Position numbers and translations under genes: made by a program
Notes under the pieces: generated by a model
What the model was told of the DNA's origin: nothing
The model's database searches: none
What the model saw: only the letters and a program-made list of their open reading frames with translations
Shown here: positions 24,767 to 32,822 of the stretch, piece after piece
Layout of the letters: the number at the start of each line of letters is the position of its first letter
Numbering within the stretch: position 1 is the first letter of the stretch
Assembly: GCA_002440125.1 (NCBI GenBank)
Contig: DJRQ01000005.1
Span: 1 to 35,237, forward strand
Origin: Caryophanales bacterium UBA6356
Lineage (GTDB): Bacteria > Bacillota_I > Bacilli_A > RFN20 > CAG-826
Direction: 5' to 3'
DNA length: 35,237 bases

Positions 24767-25603
24767 TTAGAATTTTTCCTTGACGAAAGAGCGCCAGAAT
24801 AGGATGCATTCCTTCACCCAATGGGTGACGCCTTCCGAATGCTCCCCAAACCAAGGGAAATCCGTAATCTCCTTATCGCCGGTCGATAGGCCATGATCCC
24901 CTTTGGCAAAAACATGGAGTTCACAAGCAACGCCCGCCTTCCAAAGGGCAGACGCATAGGCAATGCTATTCGCCACTGGAACGACTTGATCGGTTCCGGT
25001 CGCGAAAATATAGGCGGGAGGATTGTCGTTTCTGACCTTGTCTTCCAAAGAAAGGCGTTCTTTTAATTCCGCTTTTTCTTTTTCGCTATGGCCTTCAACG
25101 ATATTTCGGTAAGAATTCATTTCACCCATGCCTGAATGATTCGAAATTACGGGATAGCCGAGCCCTATTGCGCACAAAGTGCAATCGAGTCCTTTTTCCT
25201 TCTTTAGACGAGGAGCTTCCATGGCGAGATTAGCGACCAAATGTCCGCCAGCGGAAAAGCCCATCGCAAAAATTTCCTTTGGATTCACATGATATTGCTC
25301 GGCATTCTTTTTAACATAATCTATAGCAGCGGAGAGTTCCTCAAGCTGATCGGGATAAGAAGCGCCATCACGAGCCACCGAATAGGTAAGAACGAAGGTT
25401 TGAAATCCTTCCGAGAGAAAACGAGAAGCAACTACCGCTCCTTCCCTTTCGCTCACCATGGCATAAGCCCCACCAGGAACGACGATGACCGCCGGGCGCA
25501 GCCACTTGTGGTTCGGCTGATCGGAGATTTCTTCAATGACAAGCGGTTTTAGGCTCCCTCCTTTCAAAAAAGGATAGACTCGCTCTAAATCAATTTTTTC
25601 CAT
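24767..25603 (-). CDS. Alpha/beta hydrolase, esterase of the BD-FAE/acetyl esterase type
   Basis: 278 residues, no signal peptide. VVPGGAY (about 41-47) is the oxyanion-hole motif and GFSAGG (about 114-119) the nucleophile elbow with the catalytic serine. GTDQVVP supplies a likely aspartate and GDHGLS (about 236-241) the histidine. The family includes acetylxylan and other carbohydrate esterases. The gene is divergent from the GH78 rhamnosidase with 127 bases between, so it may deacetylate the same plant oligosaccharides in the cytoplasm; that link is inferred. AAGGAG lies 7 bases before the ATG. Confidence 0.85.
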   Translation of the reverse strand: MEKIDLERVYPFLKGGSLKPLVIEEISDQPNHKWLRPAVIVVPGGAYAMVSEREGAVVASRFLSEGFQTFVLTYSVARDGASYPDQLEELSAAIDYVKKNAEQYHVNPKEIFAMGFSAGGHLVANLAMEAPRLKKEKGLDCTLCAIGLGYPVISNHSGMGEMNSYRNIVEGHSEKEKAELKERLSLEDKVRNDNPPAYIFATGTDQVVPVANSIAYASALWKAGVACELHVFAKGDHGLSTGDKEITDFPWFGEHSEGVTHWVKECILFWRSFVKEKF

Positions 25604-25623
25604 CGCATTTCTCCTTGTTGGCC

Positions 25624-25629
25624 ATTATA
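25624..25629 (-). promoter_or_regulatory. -10 box of the esterase gene
   Basis: TATAAT on the minus strand, 20 bases before the ATG. Upstream is a T-rich tract without a recognisable -35. Confidence 0.45.
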
Positions 25630-25663
25630 AGAATCAGAGAAAGAGAAAAAAACAAAAAAGAGT

Positions 25664-25685
25664 GGGCAACAAACTCCTCATGCCC
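25664..25685 (+). other. Short hairpin in the leader of the GH78 gene
   Basis: GGGCA (25664-25668) can pair with TGCCC (25681-25685), preceded by an A-run and followed by TTTTC. It looks like a weak terminator or attenuator before the rhamnosidase gene, but the stem is only 5 bp. Confidence 0.3.
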
Positions 25686-25730
25686 TTTTCTATTGCTCTT
25701 TTTCCATAGAAAAATCCGCAATGTTCCTTA

Positions 25731-28025
25731 ATGCTTTTCGAAATGAGAAGAAACCGCAATAATGGAGGCATGTTAGAAAAATCAAGTTGGATATCATTCC
25801 CTCGCATTCCCGTCCCTTCCTTCGAAAAAAGCTTTCAGTTAAAAAACAAGGGAGACTATAAGTTCTTTCTTGAAGCTACGGCGATGGGCTTTTATCAATG
25901 TTTTATCAACGGTCAAAGAATCACGACTGATCTCTTTATGCCAGGCTACACCTCCTACCGCAATAGACTTCAAGTGCAATGCTACGAAGTGACCTCTTTC
26001 CTCAAAGAAGGCAAAAACGAAATAACGTTCCTTCTCTCGGAAGGCTATGGGGCGGCAAGAAAATTCGGCTGGCGCCCCTATCCCTATCAAAAAGACGGGG
26101 CTGCCCTTCGCTTTAGACTTATAAAAAGCGGAGAGGAGAAAGAACGGATTATCTTAAAAAGCGACGCCACTTGGGACGTCTATTCCTCTTACATCAAGGA
26201 TGCGGGGATCTACTTGGGGGAAAGCGAAGATAAAACAGCTCAAAAAGTTTATCTCGGGAAGGCGGAGATCCACCGCTTGAAAAAGAACCTCATCCCCCAA
26301 GAAGGCTTGCCCGTAAGAGAAAAAGAGATCATCCGCCCAAAAAGAATGTTCGTGGCGCCAAATGGGGAAACAATTGTCGACTTCGGACAAGAATTTACGG
26401 GTTTTGTTGAAATCACGATAAAGGGGGAAAGGGGAGAAAAGATAGGCTATGACTATGCCGAGGTCTTAGATAAGAATGGCAATTTCTACCGAGAGAACTA
26501 TCGCCAAGCAAAATCCTATTTCGAATACACCCTCTCTGGAAAAAAGGATGTTTTTAAACCGCTTTTCTCTTTCGGGTGCGGTCGTTATATCCGTTTGATT
26601 AAGAAGCCAAAGAGTCTTTCCCTTTCCGTTTTCAAAGGAATTGTCGTCTACTCCGACATCAAACGAATCGGTTTTTTCAAATCGCAAAATGAAAAAATCA
26701 ACCAATTGGCATCCAATGTCTTATGGTCCACAAAATGTAACTTCTTAGAGATTCCAACCGATTGTCCCCAAAGAGACGAAAGACTGGGGTGGACGGGCGA
26801 CATCGCCATGTTCGTAAAAACCGCCACTTATCTATTCGACGTTCAGAAGTTCCTTGAAAAATGGCTCCATGATTTGTTCTTAGAGCAAAAGGAAGACGGT
26901 TACGTTGAAGGCATTTGCCCTTCATTAAGAAACGAACATAGCGGCAAAGGGACAATGCTCGGAAACGCGGGATGGGGGGATGCGATATATCTCGTTCCCC
27001 TGGCGCTTTACGAAGCTTATGGCGATAGGGAAATATTAAAGGAGGCACTTCCCCACGCCAAAAGGTACTTTGAGCACCTTTCTTCGCTTTCTAAGACGCC
27101 TTATTTGCTCGATGGCATCAAGAAACAAGGGCTAAAAAGCATCTTCGGCGATTGGCTCGCAACCGATGGGCCGAAAGGATTCTATAAAGGGAAAACAGAT
27201 AAAAAACTCATCGCCACCGCGTTTTACGCTCTAACAGCCAAAAGCATTGCCAAAATTGGTGAAGCGATAGGATGGCAAGAAGAAAAATACGAACAAGATT
27301 TCTTGAAGATCCGTAACGCGTATCAGGAAGCCTTTTTCGAAGAGAATGGCCTCCCGAAAGGTAAGCCATCCTATAAAGGCTATAAAGGGAAAGACACTTG
27401 CTACACCCAAACCGCTTTGGCATTGACGCTTTGCTTTGGGCTTTATAAGGATGAGAAGCAAAGAAGACTCCTCGCGAAAAGCCTTGCCGATCTCATCGAC
27501 AAAAACAACGGCCTTATGTCTACAGGTTTCATTGGAACCCGTTTCTTGCTTGAAGCGCTTAGTCAAAACGGTTACTCCAAGAAAGCATTCGACCTTTTAT
27601 TCGAAGAAAGAAATCCTTCTTGGCTTTTCAGCGTGGATCATGGCGCAACCACGATCTGGGAACATTGGGATTCGGTGGACGAAGATGGCAATTTCTGGAG
27701 CACCGACATGAATTCGTTTAATCACTATGCCTATGGCTCCGTCTTTGGGTGGTTGGTCGAGAATGCCATCGGTTTGAAACCCGCAAAAGCCGGTTTTGAG
27801 GAAGTCGTATTCTCTCCGAAATACGATAAAAGATTAGGCGATTATTCTTTCAAATACGAAACGCCAAAAGGTCTTCTTTCCATCTCTTTGAAAACCGAAA
27901 AAAACAAAAAATACTACGCAATATCCTTGCCAAATGGAATAAAGGGAACGTATATAGATCAAAATGGAAAGCGCAAAAGGATAAACAAGCAAGATGAAAG
28001 GCACGAGTTGGAAATAGAAGAATAA
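25731..28025 (+). CDS. GH78 alpha-L-rhamnosidase (cytoplasmic)
   Basis: 764 residues, no signal peptide, so it acts on imported rhamnosides and releases L-rhamnose. An N-terminal beta-sandwich (about 30-150) and beta-domain (about 200-310) are followed by the alpha/alpha barrel. PTDCPQRDERLGWTGD (342-357) holds the likely general acid E350; TTIWEHWDS (640-648) holds the likely base E644. SFNHYAYGSVFGWL and a C-terminal beta-domain follow. The start is uncertain: ATGs at 25731, 25743 and 25770 are in frame. GGAGG lies only one base before the last, and none has a well-spaced ribosome binding site. Homology favours 25770 (MLEKSSWI). It is divergent from the esterase gene. Confidence 0.9.
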   Translation: MLFEMRRNRNNGGMLEKSSWISFPRIPVPSFEKSFQLKNKGDYKFFLEATAMGFYQCFINGQRITTDLFMPGYTSYRNRLQVQCYEVTSFLKEGKNEITFLLSEGYGAARKFGWRPYPYQKDGAALRFRLIKSGEEKERIILKSDATWDVYSSYIKDAGIYLGESEDKTAQKVYLGKAEIHRLKKNLIPQEGLPVREKEIIRPKRMFVAPNGETIVDFGQEFTGFVEITIKGERGEKIGYDYAEVLDKNGNFYRENYRQAKSYFEYTLSGKKDVFKPLFSFGCGRYIRLIKKPKSLSLSVFKGIVVYSDIKRIGFFKSQNEKINQLASNVLWSTKCNFLEIPTDCPQRDERLGWTGDIAMFVKTATYLFDVQKFLEKWLHDLFLEQKEDGYVEGICPSLRNEHSGKGTMLGNAGWGDAIYLVPLALYEAYGDREILKEALPHAKRYFEHLSSLSKTPYLLDGIKKQGLKSIFGDWLATDGPKGFYKGKTDKKLIATAFYALTAKSIAKIGEAIGWQEEKYEQDFLKIRNAYQEAFFEENGLPKGKPSYKGYKGKDTCYTQTALALTLCFGLYKDEKQRRLLAKSLADLIDKNNGLMSTGFIGTRFLLEALSQNGYSKKAFDLLFEERNPSWLFSVDHGATTIWEHWDSVDEDGNFWSTDMNSFNHYAYGSVFGWLVENAIGLKPAKAGFEEVVFSPKYDKRLGDYSFKYETPKGLLSISLKTEKNKKYYAISLPNGIKGTYIDQNGKRKRINKQDERHELEIEE

Positions 28026-28042
28026 AGCTTCTTTCCGCCTAG

Positions 28043-29629
28043 CTAAAGGCTCTCGTTTATTTGATAAATCCTCACTCCGTTATCCGGATAGTTATCGACC
28101 ATCGGCGAATAATTGCTATAGATATAGCGATAGTAAGAAAGCTCAGTCGATTGTGGACTAACGATAACATATTTCGGCTTCTTGCTTTGCAAGTATGACA
28201 TTATCTCAGATTCGATTTCTTTTTCAAAAGTCGCTTGGGAAGTTTGAATTGCCTTGTACTTTATCGTCGTCTCTATCCCATTTCTTAAATAAACGCTCGG
28301 TCTAAGATCTAAAGCAAAGACATTGTCTATCTTTCTCCTTTCTTCCAAGCTTATGCACTCATTTATTTCCTTATCGATGGATTCGGTATTGGCCTTTGAA
28401 AAAACAAAGGAAGAAGGCGCCGTTTCGAAGACAACAAAAAACGTCACTCCAACAAGAAGACTGATGCTTGCCAAAATGGCAGAAGCCTTTTTGAAATCGA
28501 TTTTTACCTTCTTCTTTTTTCCCATGAAAAACCCTAAAGGATAGAGCGTGAAGAAAGAAGCAAAATTCAACATAACGCTCGGAAAATAAGAAATCCAATA
28601 ATGAGTGAATTTGACAATCGCCAGGTTGCAAATCACATTGAACGAAGAAGTAATAAGGAGCAATAAGAAAAGAGGCTTGTCTTTTTTATAGACAAAGAAA
28701 AGCAAGAACCCATTCAAAATAGCAAAAAGAACCACTGCACAAGCCGACATGATGGCATTTGAGAGAAAATCGGAAGTGAAAAGATAATTCCCAGTCCCAG
28801 CGAAAACGGCATGAATCATGCCATCGAAATACTCTTTCCCTTGGCTATAGGCATATCCATAACACGCCCCCATAATCGTTACGAATCCAAAAAGGGCCAA
28901 CAACGCGTTATACAAAAAATCTTTGAAAGCGAAATCAAACCCATCATTCGAAAGAAAAGAAATGCGTTTACGAAAAAGAAGAACGAATAAGAAAATGAAC
29001 AAAGGAATGATAGCAAGGCCATCCGTGGGACGAATGTTGAAGGCAATCCCAATCTCAATTCCGCCAATCAAAGAGCCTATTAGAAAGAATAAACGCCTTT
29101 TTGTTTTAAAGCCTTTCAAGAAAAAGCAATAAGCGAGCATCCCAAAAGGCAAAACATATAACCCATTAGCGTTTCCAGCATCGATAAGCGACCAAAGCAA
29201 AAGATAAACGGAGCCGTTATAGAGCAGAAAAGAGAGATCATCATTTAACTCGCTAACGAGCAAAAACATGGTAAATGCCGCAAACAAATGGAATAGCCAA
29301 TTCACAAAGCAAACGCCATAGTAGCCTCCCATCATGTACCCCAATGCACTCGGAAGAAAGGCTAGCATGCCTTTATGATCGAAGAGGTCGAGATAAAGGC
29401 GCTTCCCTTCGACTATCATTTTGCCACCCAAAATAAAGAAATTGCTGTCACAAGCGAGAGGGTCATGGGAATAAGCAGGGTAAAGAGGGGACGCACCCTC
29501 CGAAAAGAATAAAGAAATGAGGGAAGCGCATAAAAGACTCATGAAAAGAATAACGAAATATAAATGTTTTTTGCAAAAAACGCCAATCTTCGAAAATGGC
29601 TCTTTGTTCGATTCGTTTCCTTTAGACAT
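28043..29629 (-). CDS. Polytopic membrane protein, GT-C glycosyltransferase-like
   Basis: 528 residues with about eleven membrane helices and a C-terminal soluble part of about 100 residues. The first outer loop has DPLACDSNFFILGGKMIVEG then YLDLFDHKGML. This acidic loop is typical of PMT/GT39-like and related GT-C enzymes that use polyprenyl-phosphate sugars, where a loop aspartate is catalytic. It may glycosylate a surface lipid, polymer or protein; acceptor and sugar are unknown. I chose the ATG at 29629. A TTG further upstream has no support. No Shine-Dalgarno is visible, and a good promoter ends at the ATG. It is convergent with the GH78 gene. Confidence 0.75.
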   Translation of the reverse strand: MSKGNESNKEPFSKIGVFCKKHLYFVILFMSLLCASLISLFFSEGASPLYPAYSHDPLACDSNFFILGGKMIVEGKRLYLDLFDHKGMLAFLPSALGYMMGGYYGVCFVNWLFHLFAAFTMFLLVSELNDDLSFLLYNGSVYLLLWSLIDAGNANGLYVLPFGMLAYCFFLKGFKTKRRLFFLIGSLIGGIEIGIAFNIRPTDGLAIIPLFIFLFVLLFRKRISFLSNDGFDFAFKDFLYNALLALFGFVTIMGACYGYAYSQGKEYFDGMIHAVFAGTGNYLFTSDFLSNAIMSACAVVLFAILNGFLLFFVYKKDKPLFLLLLITSSFNVICNLAIVKFTHYWISYFPSVMLNFASFFTLYPLGFFMGKKKKVKIDFKKASAILASISLLVGVTFFVVFETAPSSFVFSKANTESIDKEINECISLEERRKIDNVFALDLRPSVYLRNGIETTIKYKAIQTSQATFEKEIESEIMSYLQSKKPKYVIVSPQSTELSYYRYIYSNYSPMVDNYPDNGVRIYQINESL

Positions 29630-29635
29630 GTGACA

Positions 29636-29664
29636 ATCATAGCTATTTATGCACGTTCGAACAA
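29636..29664 (-). promoter_or_regulatory. Promoter of the GT-C-like gene, possibly giving a leaderless mRNA
   Basis: On the minus strand TTGTTC (29659-29664), a 17-base spacer and TATGAT (29636-29641). The seventh base after the -10 box is the A of the ATG at 29629, and no ribosome binding site is present. Confidence 0.5.
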
Positions 29665-29695
29665 GAAAAACCCAGAAGCCTTTACACCATGGGTT
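29664..29695 (-). terminator. Possible terminator upstream of the GT-C-like gene
   Basis: On the minus strand AACCCA pairs with TGGGTT (29690-29695 with 29669-29674), loop 15 bases, followed by a short T-run. It would end a transcript coming from the accessory region. Confidence 0.3.
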
Positions 29696-30149
29696 CAATT
29701 AGATTCCATTGGTGAACCATCTAGATTCGCACCCCGTCCAAGAAACTACCGATTATCATGTTCCCTATGTTCACATGAATCTGCCTGACCCTATTCCATC
29801 CTTTTAGAGGTATATGTTAGATTCCTGTACTTCAGTTTGCGGTTACTTCTTCGATTCTTGCTTCAAGCATTGGATGCAACCGGCGTCAGATTAACATATG
29901 TCCTCCTAAGCAATATTCATATACCTGCCATATGCCGAAAACTAAAGAACATGAGGCAAGGGCCGAGGCAAGCTTCCATCCTAGAAGAAAGGAAAACATC
30001 GGGCATTTGCAAAGCTAATGAGGAAAAGTCTTATTGCGATCGCCAAACCTCTCCTTGCGAAATCCGTCACGAGCGCCTTGCTACTTACTCTCTAAGAGGT
30101 TATGCAAGCAATCGTTTCAAGAAGCAAAAGCGATTCGATTTCTCAAAGC
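29696..30149. other. Intergenic stretch with no recognisable gene
   Basis: About 450 bases. A plus-strand open frame of 108 codons (29837-30163) has no ribosome binding site and no family resemblance that I can see. An imperfect inverted repeat ATGG(G)TTCA/TGAACCAT lies at 29689-29720. I see no tRNA or other RNA gene. It may be decayed mobile DNA. Confidence 0.4.
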
Positions 30150-30761
30150 CTATTTCTTTTTGAGAGCTTCCCAATACCCCGATTTTTTGGATCCTATTCT
30201 AATTATGTAGCCGTTATCGACTAGCCTATCGAAACAGCGCTGGACCGTTCTCGTTCCGATCCCTATCCTGCTTGCGATGCTAACCTTAGTCCGATTGGGG
30301 TTTTCCATTAATGACTCTAAAACCTTGCGGTCCTTCAATAAAAGCTTCCCTAGGGTATTCAAAGTGCCAATTCTAGGGATATTTATAGTGTCATTCCTTC
30401 TATAGAAAACGAACGAGAAGCCATCTTCATTGGTCTCATAGCCAAATTTGACGTCACGCTCCTTGCAAGATGAGAACGCCTTCTTAAAACCGCTTCCGAA
30501 CATCTCAACGTCCTTGCGCTTGTATAGGACATTCAATATGACTTTGTTTCTAGGGTGGCTCTTTCTTTTCGATTCAACAAACATTTCTGGCTTCGGGTTC
30601 ATCGGAAATTCGCCAGCATTGTAGATCTCGATTTGAGTTGGAGTCATATTGATTTCATTCTCAGTTACTGCGCGGTAATTTGCATGGACAAAAGAGTTGA
30701 CTATAATTTCTCTCAGGGCATCCATCGAAATTTTAAAAAACTTCAGCAGATTCGTTCTATT
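30150..30761 (-). pseudogene. N-terminally truncated AlbA_2/RecG-like regulator (HATPase_c_4 part plus HTH)
   Basis: The 191 residues from the ATG at 30725 match the second half of proteins annotated as AlbA-domain or RecG-like transcriptional regulators. DALREIIVNSFVHANY at the N-terminus is the conserved REAIVNALxHRDY block, then RNKVILNVLYKRKDVEMFGSGF, then a winged-helix end (SIASRIGIGTRTVQRCFDRL). The frame continues 12 sensible codons above the ATG to 30761 and is then cut by TAA. The N-terminal AlbA_2 domain of about 120-200 residues is missing, and the 205 bases up to the next gene do not encode it. No ribosome binding site precedes the ATG. Probably a remnant; a short expressed form cannot be excluded. 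Confidence 0.65.
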
Positions 30762-30966
30762 TTATGTCCATCGCAAGCTGCGAGGGCATTATGCATTAGA
30801 CAAAGTTTTTTCTGTTTTGGTTTTGAATAGACTAGTCAAAATGAAGCAAGACACGCATATCTTTAAAATTCAACTTTCGTCGTTATTTCAAAGTCACCTT
30901 GCAAAAATGACCATTTCCCGCTCCAGAGATGATTTTCGCCCAGGATAAAGGAAGAGTTATCAATTA

Positions 30967-32253
30967 TCAGTCTTTTAAACAAGATATGGGAATGACAAAA
31001 ACGCCATCTTTCCTTCTATATCCGTACTGACCCGCAGTTATCACCATCTTCAAAGAAGGAAGTCTCAAAGGAGCTTGAGCTTCTTCCTCGTTGAATTCCT
31101 TGACTAGTTTCTCGATCTTACAAAGATGTTCAGCCCCTTCTTCAATCTCTTTTTGTCCCATCTTAAATTCAATAAGGGCATAACGACCGTCATCGAGATG
31201 AAGCACGGCATCAGCTTCAAGCCCATAGCGGTCGTGATAATAGGAGATTATGCCTCCGTCTGAAGATGAGTATGCTTTAAGATCTCTTATACAAAGCGAT
31301 TCAAACAGAAAGCCGAGCGTTTTAAAGTCACTAGAAAAATACTTAGGAGAGAGACCTAAGGCTGCAACAGCTATAGAAGGATCGATGAGATTTCTCTTCT
31401 TTGATGATCGTATGCTCGTCCTGCTTCGGATAGATGGCGACCAAGCATCCACATTTTCTATGATGCAAAGATCTTCCAAAGCTTTTTCATATTCGTAGAA
31501 AGTTTTCTTAGAAACTTCAAAATTGGCAACCACATCGCCAAAAATGGTTTTTGAGCTAGCCAATGTACAGATATTTCTGGCGTATGATTGAATGACCGAT
31601 CGCGAAACATTCGAATTCATCCTGATTCCCGAGATAGCAGGCATATCCACCTGATATGTCTGCCTATATAGATCCTTAGCAATCAGCATTTTCTTCGCTT
31701 TGTCTTCAAAATTCAAAGTTCTTGGCCATCCTCCGATGCAGATGGCATCGATGACATCATCCACCGTCATCGAAGACGTGCAACCCGAAAACGAATTAGG
31801 GTCATCAAAAAGTTCGGAAAGGCTGACTTCGCCGTTTGACAGGCCTAGCTCATACAGGCTCATTGGGAGCATTTTAACAGTAGATATTCTAAGCGTCCCA
31901 GTGTGGGGAGTGGCTACTACCCTCGAACTCGATCCAGTTAAGTAATAAGAACCTGTGTCGGAAGGGTGATCATCGGAATCTTTCCTTATCGTTCCCCAAA
32001 TTTTAGGAGCATCTTGCCATTCATCGAACAATATCGGCTTCTTGTTCTTGAGGAACTGGATAGGTGAGGCATCCGCTATAGCAAGAAGGTTTCCCCTCTT
32101 TTCCTCATCTTGAAACTCAATGATGGTTTTGCACCTCTGTTTCGCTGTGGTCGTCTTTCCGCATCCTTTTGGTCCCACAATGTTGATTGCATTAAAAACT
32201 TGAGATAGGGAATCTATGTAAGCATCTATAACTCTTTTTCTATACATACTCAT
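30967..32253 (-). CDS. AAA+ ATPase with DUF4143 C-terminal domain
   Basis: 428 residues. An AAA_14-type ATPase comes first: Walker A GPKGCGKTT (about 27-35), Walker B PILFDEWQ (about 73-80), sensor YYLTGSSS (about 103-110). The C-terminal DUF4143 part (about 200-428) ends in a PD-(D/E)xK-like pattern, GLEADAVL then ALIEFKMG, seen in this family. Its function is unknown; such genes are common, often multicopy and accessory in gut bacteria, with nuclease or defence roles proposed. The start at 32253 lacks a ribosome binding site. A sigma70-type promoter lies 20 bases upstream, preceded by three 23-bp repeats. Neighbours are remnants, so this is probably the intact survivor of an accessory island. 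Confidence 0.9.
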   Translation of the reverse strand: MSMYRKRVIDAYIDSLSQVFNAINIVGPKGCGKTTTAKQRCKTIIEFQDEEKRGNLLAIADASPIQFLKNKKPILFDEWQDAPKIWGTIRKDSDDHPSDTGSYYLTGSSSRVVATPHTGTLRISTVKMLPMSLYELGLSNGEVSLSELFDDPNSFSGCTSSMTVDDVIDAICIGGWPRTLNFEDKAKKMLIAKDLYRQTYQVDMPAISGIRMNSNVSRSVIQSYARNICTLASSKTIFGDVVANFEVSKKTFYEYEKALEDLCIIENVDAWSPSIRSRTSIRSSKKRNLIDPSIAVAALGLSPKYFSSDFKTLGFLFESLCIRDLKAYSSSDGGIISYYHDRYGLEADAVLHLDDGRYALIEFKMGQKEIEEGAEHLCKIEKLVKEFNEEEAQAPLRLPSLKMVITAGQYGYRRKDGVFVIPISCLKD

Positions 32254-32272
32254 GGTCTATTAACTTACTAAA

Positions 32273-32300
32273 ATTTTAGCTTAAATAGAGCATTTTTCAA
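32273..32300 (-). promoter_or_regulatory. Promoter of the DUF4143 ATPase gene
   Basis: On the minus strand TTGAAA (32295-32300), a 16-base spacer and TAAAAT (32273-32278). The leader would be about 13 bases. The direct-repeat array begins 4 bases upstream of the -35. Confidence 0.55.
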
Positions 32301-32303
32301 TAT

Positions 32304-32372
32304 TTACTACACTCTTTTGCGATGTTTTATTACACACTTTTGTTGTTTTTTGCTACACACTTTTGTGAGAAA
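32304..32372 (-). repeat. Three 23-bp direct repeats (iteron-like operator array)
   Basis: Units start at 32304, 32327 and 32350 and share TT..TACAC(T/A)CTTTTG; the TACAC cores are at 32308, 32331 and 32354, exactly 23 bases apart. The tail of each unit is T- or A-rich and varies. The array abuts the -35 box of the ATPase promoter. No origin-type features (DnaA boxes, rep gene) are near, so a regulatory site is more likely than a replication iteron. Confidence 0.75.
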
Positions 32373-32527
32373 TACTTCATTCACCTACTTCTCTTTAAAC
32401 TTCACAAACACACGAACTTGACAATAGGCTTCATATTCATTTTATGTGCTAACCTCTGGAAAAGCGTGTTTGGTAGAAAATAGTTCTACTCCTACTCTTG
32501 AAGAATCAGTAATTATCAAATAAAGAA

Positions 32528-32544
32528 GATGAGAAAAGCTCATC
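32528..32544 (-). terminator. Weak terminator after the IS3-like remnant
   Basis: On the minus strand GATGAG-CTTTT-CTCATC followed by TTCTTTATTT, 6 bases after the stop codon at 32551. Confidence 0.4.
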
Positions 32545-32550
32545 CTTGAG

Positions 32551-32822
32551 TCACCCGCTTATGGCTTCCATGGTGCCGTTGTCCACTTTATTAATAGCAG
32601 TCCAGACGCATCCCTCGTCGATGCCTTCCATCACATCCACCTCCCAGTCTTCCTGAACGATATGCCCATACTTGCATATCCGCCCCAAAGGGTCGACTTC
32701 GGGACATTATACTCGTTACAAATGTCCTTTTTCGAGCGACCGTTGAAGTACTGCTTCACTAGGTCGATTTTGAATTCCTCCAAATATTTGTTGCAAAAAA
32801 CCGTTCGAACCTCCTGGCTAGA
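32551..32822 (-). pseudogene. IS3-family OrfA-like helix-turn-helix remnant
   Basis: A 90-codon open frame without an ATG before its conserved part. It encodes KYLEEFKIDLVKQYFNGRSK and then DICNEYNVPKSTLW, the N-terminal helix-turn-helix of IS3/IS911-type OrfA. The rest (about 40 residues, acidic, with GIDEGCVWTAINKVDNGTM) does not look like the OrfA leucine zipper, so the frame changes origin after the helix-turn-helix. No OrfB (DDE transposase) follows, and no clear terminal inverted repeats are seen. A TAA at 32823-32825 closes the frame upstream. Confidence 0.5.

Noticed and set aside
29837..30163. Plus-strand frame of 108 codons before the truncated regulator
   Set aside because: No ribosome binding site or promoter, no recognisable family, and it runs into the coding region of the opposite strand.
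32304..32372. Reading the 23-bp repeats as a CRISPR array or replication origin
   Set aside because: The units are contiguous with no spacers, there are no cas genes, and no rep gene or DnaA boxes are nearby. Position next to a -35 box fits an operator better.
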